Of a stretch of DNA of 64,000 bases, positions 46,385 through 56,620 are shown piece after piece (positions within the stretch are counted from its first letter, which is position 1; the number at the start of each line of letters is the position of its first letter). This DNA comes from Nepenthes gracilis (Eukaryota > Streptophyta > Magnoliopsida > Caryophyllales > Nepenthaceae). Where the stretch lies: positions 5,560,536-5,624,535 of the forward strand of contig BSYO01000014.1 of NCBI GenBank assembly GCA_033239525.1, written 5' to 3'. The notes beneath the pieces are model-generated. The model worked only from the letters and a program-made list of their open reading frames with translations. It was not told the DNA's origin and searched no databases. The position numbers and the translations under genes were made by a program.

Positions 46385-46446
46385 CTCTCCCCCAGTTAAA
46401 GAAATTTCATCCTTAAAATTAAATAGAGCCACATACCTCAAGAAAA

Positions 46447-47700
46447 CAAGTGAGGATATTCACTTCGGATTTCCTTCTTGCGCTCCCAGGTGGCCTCCTC
46501 CAATGAATGATTTCTCCAGAGTACTTCATTAGGGGAATGATTTTAGCGCGTAACCTCTGATCCTTACGATCCAGAATCTATATCGGCTCCTCGACATAGG
46601 ATAAATCCTTGTCAATAGTCAAGGGCTTATACTCAATCACGTGTGCAGGATCGTAGACATACTTCCGAAGTATCGATACATGGAATACATTATGTACGTC
46701 CGCTAGATTAGGTGATAGTACCAACCGGTAAGCTACCTCCCCCATCCTCTCTAGAATCTCAAATGGATCTATGAACCATGGCTTTAGTTTTCCTTTTATC
46801 TCAAACCTGTATGTTCCCTTGGATGGTGAAACTTTCAGAAAAATAAAATCTCCTACCTCAAAGCTCAATTCTTTCCTTCTTTGGTCTGCATAACTTTTAT
46901 ATCTTCTTTGTGTGACTTTCAGATTATCATAAATCTGTTTAATTTTCGCCGTAGTTTCTTTTATGATTTTCGGACCTAAAATCCTCTTATCTCCGGTCTC
47001 CTCCCAGAAAATTAGTGATCTGCACTTCCTTCCATACAATACCTCAAAAGGCACCATATTAATAATAACCTGATAGCTGTTATTATATACAAATTCAACC
47101 AGTGCCAGATAACTATCCCAAGTCCCTTTCATTTCCAACACCGAGGCCCTCAACATATCCTCAAAAATTTGAATGGTACACTCTGATTGACCATCAATTT
47201 GGAGGTGATACGCAGTACTGAACTTCAATTCTATCCCCAACTCCTTATGCAAACTCTCCTAAAATCTCGAGACAAAATGGGAATCCCTATCAGACACAAT
47301 AGAGATAGGAACTCCATGGAGCCTCACAATCTCATTCGCATATAATTGGGCCGGTCAATCATGGGAATACATCATCCTAATCGCCAAGAAATGAGCCGAT
47401 ATCATCAGCCGATCAACTATAATCCAAATGGCGTCATGGTTCCTAAGAGTCCTCGGCGAACCAGATATAAAATCAATAGTAACATTTTCCCATTTTCAGC
47501 TCGCGATCGGTAGTGGTTGTAACAACCATAAGGCTTTCTCCTTTCAGCTTTTAGTTGCTGATATACTAAGCATTTCTCCACATAAGCCATAATATCCCTC
47601 TTCAGATTCCTCCACCAAAAAGTTTTCTTTAGATCCTGATATATTTTTTCATCCCAGGGTGGATGGTATATCTGGACCTGTAAGCCTCCTTCAAAATCTT
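46447..47700 (-). pseudogene. Integrase, TE-F
   Basis: The open piece 46578-47252 has HKELGIELKFSTAYH, then GQSECTIQIFEDMLRASVL (the DDE Glu region), YLALVEFVYNNSYQ, FEVGDFIFLKVSPSKGTYRF, GPFEILERMGEVAYRL and VHNVFHVSILRKYVYDPAHV. The chromodomain-like tail left of 46578 is frameshifted. The N-terminal part (47253-47700) still shows FWWRNLKRDIMAYVEKC and CLVYQQLKAERRK, with one zinc-finger Cys changed to Tyr, and is full of stops and small shifts. Confidence 0.87.
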
Positions 47701-48317
47701 CTCCTTCAGTTCCCTATCATCCAATACACATAATCGGTCTCTGAACCTCAATACTCCATCAGTCCAAACCTTAAAATCAACTCGAGAGTCCCTATTTCGA
47801 TCACTTACAATATTCCCAAGAAACGAATCATTAACTTACTTCTCCTGAACTTCATTAATTACCTTCGGTTGGATCTGAAGATAATATTGGAGCATCCTAT
47901 CACCCCATGTATAATGTTGGATATCACATTACTTCAGATAATCTAACATTTTCATCTGCTAAACTGGTAACATATCCACATAACCCGATTGACAGCTCAA
48001 TACATCTACAACTATATTTGCCTTTCCCGGCTTATACTATATTTCATAGTCATAATCTTTCAAGAAATCAAGCCACCTTCTTTGCCAAATATTAAGTTCC
48101 TTTTGTGAAAATAGGCACTTCAAGCTTTTGTGATCAAATACGCAAGGAACTTTTCACCATACAAGTAATGTCTCCAAATTTTCAAGGCAAACAACACCAC
48201 AGCTAGCTCCAAATCATGAGTCGGGTAGTTTTTTTCATACACCTTCAGTTGTCTAGACCCATAAGCTACAACTTTTTCATGTTCCAAGAGTACACAACCC
48301 AAACCCGCCTTAGAGGT
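47701..48317 (-). pseudogene. RNase H and connector fragment, TE-F
   Basis: The open piece 48120-48302 reads [40 protein letters not shown] and [14 protein letters not shown], the RNase H of chromoviruses, preceded by SKAGL at the TE-G junction. Left of it are degraded connector sequences with stops (CDIQHYTWGD, VLRFRDRLCVLDDREL). The conserved first Asp of RNase H (CDAS) was lost or lies beyond TE-G. Confidence 0.85.
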
Positions 48318-49258
48318 TGTTGCGTCCCGGGCCCAAGGTTGTTGTACGGATTAAGGAGCCTTCGGATTCCTAAGCGCGCGGGGGCTCTGGAAGAAGGATC
48401 CGGTTTCCGCCTCTCAGAACCTGGACCTGCACAACACAAACAACAAACAAGAGGTGAAGGGTCCTGCAGATTTCTCCCACCAAGGGCCACTCCGACTCAA
48501 GTCGGCAAATTCCCATGATTGACGGAAATGCGCACGCTAAGGTGGTGCGCGTAAAATGCTTGATGCGTAAGAAGGACTTATGTGGTGATGAGTAGAAATG
48601 CAAGTGGCAGCGTGATGGAAGGCCTCGGCTTCCTTGGTGCACCGCGATGAGTGGCTAACTTTCCCGCTTGACGGGATGAGGAGAAGGAGGGACGATTTGG
48701 CCCAATCCGGTCGAGGATTGGAACCTTATGGGAGCTGGACTAGTGCTTGGGATCCAAGGTAACCCTTAGTCGCAAGGTCGCAGAACCAGAAAACCGTTCT
48801 CAGAGTTCGAATCCCAATTCAGAGCCCGCCCCCTCTCTCTGGAGGGTGAGAGCGCTTATATGCCTCCTCCTGTTTGGGCTCTTGGGCGCCAAGACGCCCG
48901 TTGCCTGGGTCGTTGACCGCCGGTCACGCCGGCTGTCCTGATAGCGTGTCAGGCACGCTGCTGAGCGCTGTCGATCACGCTCGATTTTCCTTGAGAGAGG
49001 AGTGGTTGGCCGTCTGCAGACAGCAGCTGATGGCGTTGGCGTAGTGCCGGCTATGCCTCTATTGGCTAGCCTTTCCGCCTTTCACTCCTGTTCCCGGCGA
49101 CGCATTTAATGCGCTGCAGGTTTCCGTTGGCGTGACTTCGCGACCATTCCCCGTTGGGCTGGGCTGACGCTTTCTCGCGTGCTCCTCCTTTTCTCATGGG
49201 CCGCTGTTTGCTTTGTGGGCCTGGATCTGTCTCATGGGCCGGAACATGGGACCCAACA
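48318..49258 (-). repeat. 3' LTR of TE-G (0.94 kb)
   Basis: Ends are TGTTGCGTCCC and GGGACCCAACA, imperfect inverted repeats. A minus-strand TATA-like CATATAAG lies at 48855-48862. The U3 part has GCCGGCGTGACCGGCGGTCA, which resembles the LTR of TE-H near 62635. Non-coding; its reading frames differ from any known domain. Confidence 0.88.
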
Positions 49259-49275
49259 CTAGCCCCCCATGCCTG
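49259..49275 (-). promoter_or_regulatory. Polypurine tract of TE-G
   Basis: The minus strand reads CAGGCATGGGGGGCTAG before the LTR start TGTTGGGTCCC. An ATGGGGGGCTAG-like tract is usual in Tat-lineage elements. Confidence 0.82.
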
Positions 49276-49545
49276 GGCCGGCCAGTGGTCGGGCCTGGCA
49301 TGCCCATTGGGCCCATTTCCACGGTCTCTGCCCTTCCTCGTGCCGCGCCACTTTTGTCGTCTTCCCAGTTCGCGCCTTTCCCAGGCCAGGGCAGGCTTTT
49401 CAGGCGCTGCTGCGGCCCGTCACCTCGCCCGGCGAGATTCGCGCGCCCGGGTTGCGTCGACGACGGTGGTCGCCGCCATCGCCGCCCGAAAGACGTTCTT
49501 GGACACCGTGTTGCGGCTGGGTGAGAGGGCAGCCCGTGTCTTGCC

Positions 49546-49553
49546 TATAAATA
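49546..49553 (+). promoter_or_regulatory. TATA-like box 1, antisense strand of TE-G
   Basis: TATAAATA in TTGCCTATAAATAGCTGGG, a near-consensus plant TATA box on the strand opposite to pol. No convincing ORF follows directly. Confidence 0.45.
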
Positions 49554-50484
49554 GCTGGGTGCCCAAACTGGTTGAACTCGTGCCTTAGCGACCTTTGGTG
49601 GAGACGATGAGAGGATCTGGTTTTGCCCGCCTCGGTGGGCACTCGAGAAGGAATGGGTGGATCAGGCCGCATGCTCGGAGCTCTTGGTGTTCACCGTCAT
49701 AATCCGAGCCTCATGGCTTGCTTTCTCTGCCAAATGTGAGTGGCTCGGCCATTACTGCCGTCGTCGTGCGCCTCCTTCTTGGTTGTGGCTTGGCCGGCCA
49801 TGCGGGATTCTTTGACTTCCTCAAGTATCCTCTCCCGCTTCGACGGCTTTCGAGGAGAAGTCTCCGTGCGCCGAGGCCGGTGCGACCAGCCATAGAAGGG
49901 GCACGAGGTAAGTAGCCCTCTTGTGGGAAGTGGGCTTGACATCGGACTTTTCGGGAGCGCGCAAGCCCCGGTGCTTCTGGACAGTGTGGATTGGGCTGTC
50001 GGAGACTTCCACCGGGGCTGCTCCTTGCTTCTGCCCAATTCGCGGGCAAACTTCCATCAATTCACTTCTCCGTTCGCCGAGCTCACTCGGGGCGAGGTAC
50101 GGGGCATACCGGGCTTCGTTCAGACCTTCTTTTATTTTTCCGTAGCTCCATGGTTGTAGATCTTGTACTTTGTAGGAAGCATTTGTTAATAGCAGTAGTC
50201 CATTTTGTCTTCAACTTTTGTCTTGCCTTCGTGAATGCGTTTTGATTTTCGGGGCATATTGCCCCGAGGGTCCACGTGTCGTTCGTTCGAGCCCGTGGGG
50301 TCTCTGCCAACCGTCATGTCCCTTGAGGCGGCCGGCGATTTAATGCCTCCGGCCATTGAGAATTTATTTCATCCTGGGAAGCGTCACGAGTTTTGGAACT
50401 TTCCACGCGGCAAGCCTTCATTTGCCCCCGCTTTAAATGCGTTACGATTTTTCGGTTTAGCCGCCTCTTCGGGAGAAACTTGCT

Positions 50485-50492
50485 TATTTAAA
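50485..50492 (+). promoter_or_regulatory. TATA-like box 2, upstream of antisense ORF 2
   Basis: TATTTAAA 86 bp before the ATG at 50578. The flanking block CCGCCTCTTCGGG to TATTTAAACG resembles the one at box 3, so the two look like copies. Confidence 0.5.
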
Positions 50493-50577
50493 CGTTTTCC
50501 CACTTTTGGCTCCCTACAGACTTGCTCGTCTCTGGTTGTCTTGACCTTTTGCGCTCGATCTCCTGTTTGGAAATCAA

Positions 50578-51141
50578 ATGGCGGACTTTTCCAACACTCG
50601 AGAATATTCTTCTCACGAGTCCGAATCCGGCTCTCACGGCCCGCTCTTTGAGGATCGGGCGTCTTTGGAAAGCGCCTTCTCGAGACCACGGTTGCGGCCC
50701 TTCTCGGAGTCGAGGGACACCTCCACTTGTTCGCAATAGCTCCGCCGCGAAGAGTGGAGCGGCTCCAGCCATGTTGCATATTTGGAGGGCGCCCGGGCCG
50801 AGTCTGAGGCTCGGGCCGCTCGTCTAGCGGAAGCTAATGTGGGGGCGCAGGCCCGTATCTTGGCCCTTGAAGCGGAGCTCGAGCAGCTTAAGAAGCGACA
50901 TGAAGCTGAGGTCGCCGAGTTGCGGTCAGAGTTAGGGTCGAGTCTTCATAACGAAGGACCGAATCCGATCCCGGGACGGGCCCTACGGGACGCCGCCCGG
51001 ATATACCAGAGGCTGGCCTTACTGGAGGATCCAAACTTCCGCGCAGGCGTCCTAGATCCTCGCAACTTGCGCGTCCGATCTCGTGGCCAGTTGGTGGATT
51101 ACCGCGCCCAAAGTTCTTACGCTGGCCTCTGGTTCCAATAA
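50578..51141 (+). pseudogene. Antisense ORF 2 of TE-G, coiled-coil protein with one internal stop
   Basis: Runs from MADFSNTREYSSHESESG in a single frame to a stop at 51139-51141, 188 codons, with one internal TAG near 50740. The second half is strongly charged and heptad-like (RAARLAEANVGAQARILALE then AELEQLKKRHEAEVAELRSE), a likely coiled coil. It ends RSRGQLVDYRAQSSYAGLWF. The function is unknown. Additional ORFs of Tat-lineage elements often encode proteins with coiled-coil tails. It has its own TATA-like box and is transcribed, if at all, against pol. Confidence 0.55.
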
Positions 51142-51271
51142 TCGCTTGATCTTTGTGAGCACTTCTTTTTCTGTTAGCGTTATAACAGAAATATTTTTTC
51201 GTAATGAGAACTCGCCTTTCGTATTGTTTCTCCCCTCGGTTTTCCCGTCCCTTGGCCGTTTTCTCTCCTCT

Positions 51272-51273
<2 letters not shown>

Positions 51274-51304
<31 letters not shown>
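51274..51304. repeat. Poly(T)/poly(A) run of 31 bases
   Basis: Uninterrupted T run. It could be a homopolymer expansion or the poly(A) of a minus-strand retro-insert, but I see no element body or target duplication next to it. Confidence 0.9.
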
Positions 51305-51306
<2 letters not shown>

Positions 51307-51523
51307 GCTCATCAATGGGGGCTCTGCCACCGTGAGCCCGCATTTAATACGGCGGCGCCAACGCGGGTGCTAGCTGATCCCCTGAAGGGTCGCGTCTGCT
51401 AGCCTGTCGCCTAGCCATCATGGCACTCGATTGGAGTTCTGCGGTGTGCTGGGATGCTGCCACGTGCCTCATCCTCCGGTGGCGGTGGCAATTCAGTTTC
51501 CCGCCTCTTTGTTCGGCGTTGTC

Positions 51524-51531
51524 TATTTAAA
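51524..51531 (+). promoter_or_regulatory. TATA-like box 3, upstream of antisense ORF 1
   Basis: TATTTAAA in GTCTATTTAAACCGGACG, 70 bp before the ATG at 51601 (MAAKTEGSSSSRVRRAV). Confidence 0.55.
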
Positions 51532-51600
51532 CCGGACGCCAATCGTTTCTTTCCTTCCGCTGACTTCTTCTACCTTCATTTTTGAAGTTCTTAAAAACAA

Positions 51601-53410
51601 ATGGCAGCGAAAACAGAAGGTTCTTCTTCTTCCCGTGTCCGCAGAGCTGTTCGCCATGGTGTTCGCAACACCAGATCGATTTTGGTCGGCGTATATTGCC
51701 TCCCTTAGGGTAGACTATGCGATTCCCTGAGCTGATTTCCCTTGCTCTGGTCCTCGAGATAGAGCCGACGCTCCTCCCAGGAGGGCTTTATAACAGTTTA
51801 TGAGTACCATCTCAAGGGGAGGACTTGGTATTTCATTGCCAACTGCAGACCCGCTTGCATGCAATAGTCGATACACCGAGTTCCCATGGCCGGCTTCATC
51901 CTAACGCCTTACGCTACCTGGTGTCTCTGTGCGTCTTCGCCATCATGCACCAGTGCGATTTTGACGCGAAGGCGGCCAGGGTAATTTTTCGGGCCTCGGA
52001 GTCGGAGGATTGGATATCGCTCGCCCCCAGGGCAGGATTCAACCTTCGTGGCACAAATCCTGATTCCGTTAAGGGCTGGAAGGAGCGCTTTTTCTTCCTC
52101 GAGACGCCTTTTGAGTATGAGCTTCCGAGAGGGTGGGGCCCGATCTCGGAGTTCTTCCGGAACAAGCCTACCGATGAGGACATCGCTGAATCCTCGAAGC
52201 TGATCTCCGCCGTTCAGTCTGAGGAGAGGAACTTTAAGAAACGGGGCCACTACCTTTCCCCTATCACGTTCGAGATTGCTAGATGGGGTCCTCCCGCTGG
52301 CTGGGCGGCAGCTGGGCCGGTCCAGGGAGGTCCTGGAGATACGGAGACTCATCCGCAGCCCGGCGATGCTGCGGAGGAGAGTTGTTCTCTGCTGCGTTCT
52401 TCAAGCAATGATGAGGACGCGGCAGCCCTCAAAAGGTTGAGGGAAGCAGAAGCGCCTCACCGAAGGAGGTTGAGAAGGCGAGTCGTCGGTTCTTCAGTTG
52501 CGGGAAGTTCGGCTCCGACGAGATCTGCCAGTGGCGCTGCGAAAGGGAAATCGTGCCTTCGCCGACTTCGATCGCGGAGCCATCCGCTCACGAAGTCGGC
52601 GGGTCGAGTCTCTACCACCGGGGACCTTCCTACCGGCTTTATCGGCCGAGGCGTCGGGGACGTTGTTGTTTTGGATAGCCCCGAGAGGCCATCGGTTTTG
52701 GCGCTGAGCCGGCGTTGGAGGCCGGGGCTGCATCGTTGCCCGGCTATTCTTGTTGAGCCCCGTCTCTGGCACGGGCCTCACGGGATCCTCGGTGGTATTC
52801 TCGGAGGCTGGGACGGCTCCTGGCTGTGCCTTCGGAGCGGTAGACGAAGGGGAGCCGGTCGCACTCGTGGCGGAGCCCCGAGTGTTCCTACTGCCGCAGT
52901 CCTTCCACCAGCCCTCCTCACGCAGCCGAGAGACGAGCCCCGCAGGGTGGCCCCTTGGATGAGCACGCACGGAGTCGCATGCTCGGTGGTCGGTGGCGCT
53001 CCTGTGGGTGTGGTTCGAGACTAGCGAAGGCGGCCGGGCGTCCTCGCGCGAGCCTGCGGCGTTCCTTCGGCGGCCGACCTTCCCGGCCAGCCCTCCCATG
53101 CATGAGGAGAGTGAGCCCCGAGAGAGAGGCCTTTGCAGGCGGTTTCACGGCCTCCCTGCCAACAGCCTTCCCGGGTACGGTTGTTTCCTTACGGACTTCT
53201 TTCTTTGCCGCTCATCTTGGTCATACTTTTAACTTCTCCACCGTCACAGGCTTAGACGACATACGGTCCCCTGTCGAGTCTGCTACTGGTTCTTTTCGCG
53301 GAAGCCTTGAGCGGGTCATCGTTGACCAGGCACCATCTTGCCGCGGCGGTCGGCTCGAGATCGCATCCCTCACCGAGGAGGTTGGCAGGCTGCGCGCGAG
53401 AGTTGCGTGA
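51601..53410 (+). pseudogene. Antisense ORF 1 of TE-G, gypsy-type Transposase_28-like protein
   Basis: Begins MAAKTEGSSSSRVRRAV at 51601 and changes frame several times. The recognisable core is open at 51825-53024: GRLHPNALRYLVSLCVFA (residues 22-39) and GWKERFFFLETPFEYELPRG (84-103). These match the pattern of the putative gypsy-type transposon domain (Pfam Transposase_28) found in additional ORFs of Tat-lineage elements. Just upstream in another frame is a remnant of the VYEYHLK-type motif. After a Ser/Arg/Pro-rich linker, another frame ends in a heptad stretch, LEIASLTEEVGRLRARVA (to 53408), like the coiled-coil tail of ORF 2. The role of this protein is not known. Frameshifts make it non-functional as read. 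Confidence 0.65.
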
Positions 53411-54649
53411 TTAGAGGGCCTCCTTTACTCAGCCGGAGGAAAGGATCGCTGGACTAGTTGTGGACGCGGTTGAAAGCATTCTCCTTGAGTGGCGGTCGGC
53501 GATGGACACTCGCTTTTGGGACGGCATTCGCTTGTGCCGCAGATCGTCTCCCCGGCTCCTCACGCCCCGGCCGGCGTCCTTCATCCAGAAACGGGGTAGG
53601 AGAGGCGTCGCGCAAGACGTTCGAGGAAGCGGGCCCGTCGAGTACTGGCGATTAGCTTCGCCGTTAAATCCCGAGTTTGGTTTTTGTTGTTGTATCATGC
53701 TTGTCGCTTGTATAATGTTTGTATAAATGAGAAGCTTTGCTTGCGCCTCGCGTCCCATGCTTCCCTTATCATACAGCGTTGTTCGCCTTTTGCTTCGCTT
53801 TACTTGTCGGATCATGCTTCACGTTTGAGTATTGGGCCCTTTGGAGCCGCTCCGATTAAGGCCCTATACAAGCGCCCTCTTGCGTGGTGCTCGTCGCCCG
53901 TAAGAGGATGTCGCCACAGCTCACGCAGCGTTGGGGAGCTCGATCCAGGTAAAGCGGATGTCGCCGCTTGCCCCTCGAGCCTCGCTGCGGCTAGCGCAGC
54001 GGTCGGGCCGCGTTAACCCTGACTCCACGGTCTAGGCCTCGGTCGCGTATAATTGCGGGAGGTGTGTCGCTCCCGCTCAAAGCGTTATGAACACCAAGTT
54101 GAGGTCCTAGCCCACGACCATTGTAGACAGAGGGTGCTCTCTTAAATGCAAGAAGGTCGTGCACGCCCCCAAGGTTTTGTTGGCCGTAGAGAGTGGGTTC
54201 TCCAAGAGCCCCAGGGCCTATGGGTCTCCACCCCGCACGGGTCGTAGGCGCGTAGCCTTTGGAATGGATCGCTTGGATCCGGTGTCTCAGCTCACGGCTG
54301 GACGCCTCCGGGCTGACTAGCACGGGGCAGAGTCTCTGGGTGGCCGCTGGGGCCTTTTGGCGCGAAGCCATGGTGAGTAGAGCCGTCCCCAGGCCATCTA
54401 GCGTGAGGACGGAGTCCTGCGACGGTCTGCTCTGGACCGCCTGGCACTGAGCCAAGGACTGGTTTTGCGGACGGACGCTTGTCCTCCCGACTTAGGGGCA
54501 GTCTAGGTCGTTTAATTTGATCGTGCAATGCATGCTATCAACTCACACGAATGAATATGCAATATGACAATAAGAGTGATAACGTTAACCAAAAGATGAA
54601 ATATGATCAAGCACTCATCAAGATGTATGCGCGTGCAACTTACCTGGTG
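53411..54649. other. Region between antisense ORF 1 and integrase of TE-G
   Basis: The first 250 bp may be a decayed end of antisense ORF 1. After that both strands have only short frames without recognisable domains, and the sequence becomes AT-rich near 54500-54650. I see no promoter, hairpin or repeat of note. Confidence 0.5.
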
Positions 54650-55860
54650 CCGTTGCATTATTGATAATATTTCCTTAAGTTGGCGGCATTCCATGTCCGC
54701 GGGACAAGTTTGCCGGTCTCGGGCGCGTAGCTTAGACGCTCCGCTCCGAGGATTGCGGAGACAAGAACGCCCCTCCCATCCTGGGAGAGTTTGTTCTGTT
54801 CGCGGTCTTTCCTGCGCCTCTACGCTCCGGGAGACGGATCTCCAACTTCTAGCGGGCGTGCTTTCACCCGCTTGTTGTAGTATCGCGCCACTCGCCTGGT
54901 AGGCGGCGGTTCGAGCCAGCGTCGGCCCCGACTTCAGAGCAAGTCCAGACTTTCCCTCAGCTTTTGCGCGTTGGTAGTCGGGTCGAGTGTTCGACCCGCT
55001 TGGCATTCCCACTTCTCGGGAACCCACCGCCTCAACCCCAAGCAGGTTGAAAGGCGTTTCCCTTGTTGATTCCTCGTAGTGGTTCGGGCGACCATAGCAC
55101 CGACGGTAGCTCCTCCACCCAGAGCCCCTGCGTCTTCCGGTCGGGTCTTTATCCCATGGAGCAATGTGCGGTTGGTAACCCGACTTGCCCGTTGGATGCG
55201 GGTGCGCCACGGATGTGTGCACTTGATGCGGAGGTTGTGGCGGTACTTTGTAAAGCGTTTCCCGGTGAATCTGGGTCCCAAGTTATCGATCACCACAACC
55301 TCGGGGATCCCAAAGCGGCAAACAATGCCTTAGCGTAGGAACTCCGTCGCATTGTGCCTGATCCTAAGCGAGAGGGGCAGCTTCCACCCATTTCGTAAAA
55401 TAGTCGATACTGACGATCGAAATTTTCTCTCGTCCGCCCCATTGGAAGCGGACCAAGTATGTCGAGCCCCATTCAAGTACGGCCATGGGAATTTGGAGAT
55501 AGTGCAGCTCGGTGTGCGGCCGTGTGTCATGTTGCTATGGACACGCAACTTTCACACTTGGACGAACTCCATAGCGTCTCGCTTCATGGTGGGCCAAGAA
55601 GCCTTGCCGCATGACGTTGAATGCTAGGTTTTTCCTTGATGTGTGATCCGCACAGCCCCAAGTGCACTTCGCCAACGCGTAGTCGGCCTCCTCTCGGGGT
55701 AAGACATTTCAGGAGGGGGAGCTGAGTACCCCGCCCCGTCTGACCTTCCGTTCGTAATCGTGTACCATCCTCGCCGCTTTCTTGACGCTTGGCATCGTTG
55801 GCGTCTTCTCGTAAGGTTCCCTCCGATAAGAACCGTATGTACGGCGTCATCCAATTATCT
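54650..55860 (-). pseudogene. Integrase, TE-G
   Basis: Pieces in different frames, right to left: WGLDILGPLPMGRTRENFD (core start, about 55420-55480), VIDNLGPRFTGKRFTKYRHN (around the second Asp, about 55240-55300), VTNRTLLHGIKTRPEDAG and RTTTRNQQGKRLSTCLG (55000-55180), and a C-terminal tail LPGWEGRSCLRNP, KLRARDRQTCPADMECRQLK (54660-54800). This is the standard Tat-lineage integrase order. Small deletions about every 50-100 bp break the frame, more than in the RT of the same element. Confidence 0.8.
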
Positions 55861-56181
55861 CCCGTAGTGCCGATTCATTACTTCTTTGTCCTCGCCGTCG
55901 ATGCTGGGCGCGTTTAGGACTTCCCCGCTCCTCGCGCACGCCTCCGCGGCCCCGCGGCCGCGTCCGGCCAGCCAAGCACGTTCGTTATCGATCTCGGGAT
56001 ATGCTCGATCTCGACCGACCGAACTCGAGGATCGGGGTTCTTACTCTCGCCCGATACCTCACTAGTTGTGGGTTCGCGGTCAAGTTCCCTTTCACCGGTT
56101 GACCACGAGCTCGGGAATCACTACGCACGCGACCAGCGACCGCGCGGAACACTCCCGCCGGTCCCGAGGCCGAGGAGGGCT

Positions 56182-56620
56182 TCATATTCCTTGGCGTTGT
56201 TCGTGGCCCGGAAGGCCAAGTAGCGAGTATGTGATCTCCATGCCTTCGGGCGTCACTAGCACCACACCCGGCTCCGCATTTTGCACGGTTGATGATCCGT
56301 CCACGTTGAGAGTCCATACGGCGAGATCTCCGCTCCGTCTTCTTCTCCGCGTTGTTGTCCTCTCTCGCTTGCTCAGCGTTGCCGCCGGAATAATGAAGTC
56401 CGCCCGGGGCACGCTTCTTTCCACGGCCGGTCGCGCCGAACCTCCGCCTCGAACTCCCGAGCTCGACAGACCCACTTGACCCCGCCGGACGCGGGCGTCT
56501 CGCAAAATCGTCCTCAACGGCTGGTCTGCATAGCACGACGATCCCGATGTGACCGGAAGTAGGTCGAAGCTTCGCGCTGCATAGACGAGTGCGAGCGCCA
56601 TCTTTCGGGCGTGCGGATAA
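56182..56620 (-). pseudogene. Second (archaeal-type) RNase H domain, TE-G
   Basis: WTLNVDGSSTVQNAEPGVVL followed by VTPEGMEITYSLL. The first catalytic Asp is in NVDGSS. Plant Tat and Athila elements carry this extra RNase H between the RT-linked RNase H and integrase. Right of it are connector remnants such as MALALVYAARSFDLLPVTSG. The neighbouring 55861-56181 holds frameshifted remnants of the same region, including a NNEAEYEA-like trace (TTPRNMKP). Confidence 0.72.

Larger units (their letters stand above)
44099..48317 (-). mobile_element. TE-F: Tekay-like element with TE-D-type LTR, cut by TE-G
   Basis: Minus-strand 3' part only: LTR (44099-46384), PPT, integrase and RNase H up to [11 protein letters not shown], where the TE-G LTR starts. 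Unlike TE-B and TE-D, pol lies directly next to the PPT, so this is the coding relative of those non-coding elements. The rest of the element should lie beyond TE-G but is not in the window. The left border is placed by similarity (TGACTGACTGG) and may be a few bases off. Confidence 0.82.
49276..50577 (+). other. Promoter-like region upstream of the antisense ORFs of TE-G
   Basis: GC-rich with many short frames on both strands and no protein domain that I recognise. Two plus-strand TATA-like boxes lie in it (49546 and 50485). A strong splice-donor-like AGGTAAGT is at 49906-49913. It could be leader and regulatory DNA for the antisense transcripts, but no transcript evidence is available here. 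Confidence 0.4.
51142..51600 (+). other. Spacer between antisense ORFs of TE-G
   Basis: Holds a 31-base T run (51274-51304) and a promoter-like block with TATTTAAA at 51524. No domain found. Confidence 0.5.

Noticed and set aside
49154..49588. GC-rich plus-strand frames across the TE-G LTR end and PPT
   Set aside because: They span the LTR boundary and show no domain. Long frames are expected by chance in GC-rich DNA.
52494..53099. 201-residue minus-strand frame opposite antisense ORF 1
   Set aside because: Arg/Ser/Pro-rich shadow of the plus-strand ORF with no pol similarity, although it is on the pol strand.
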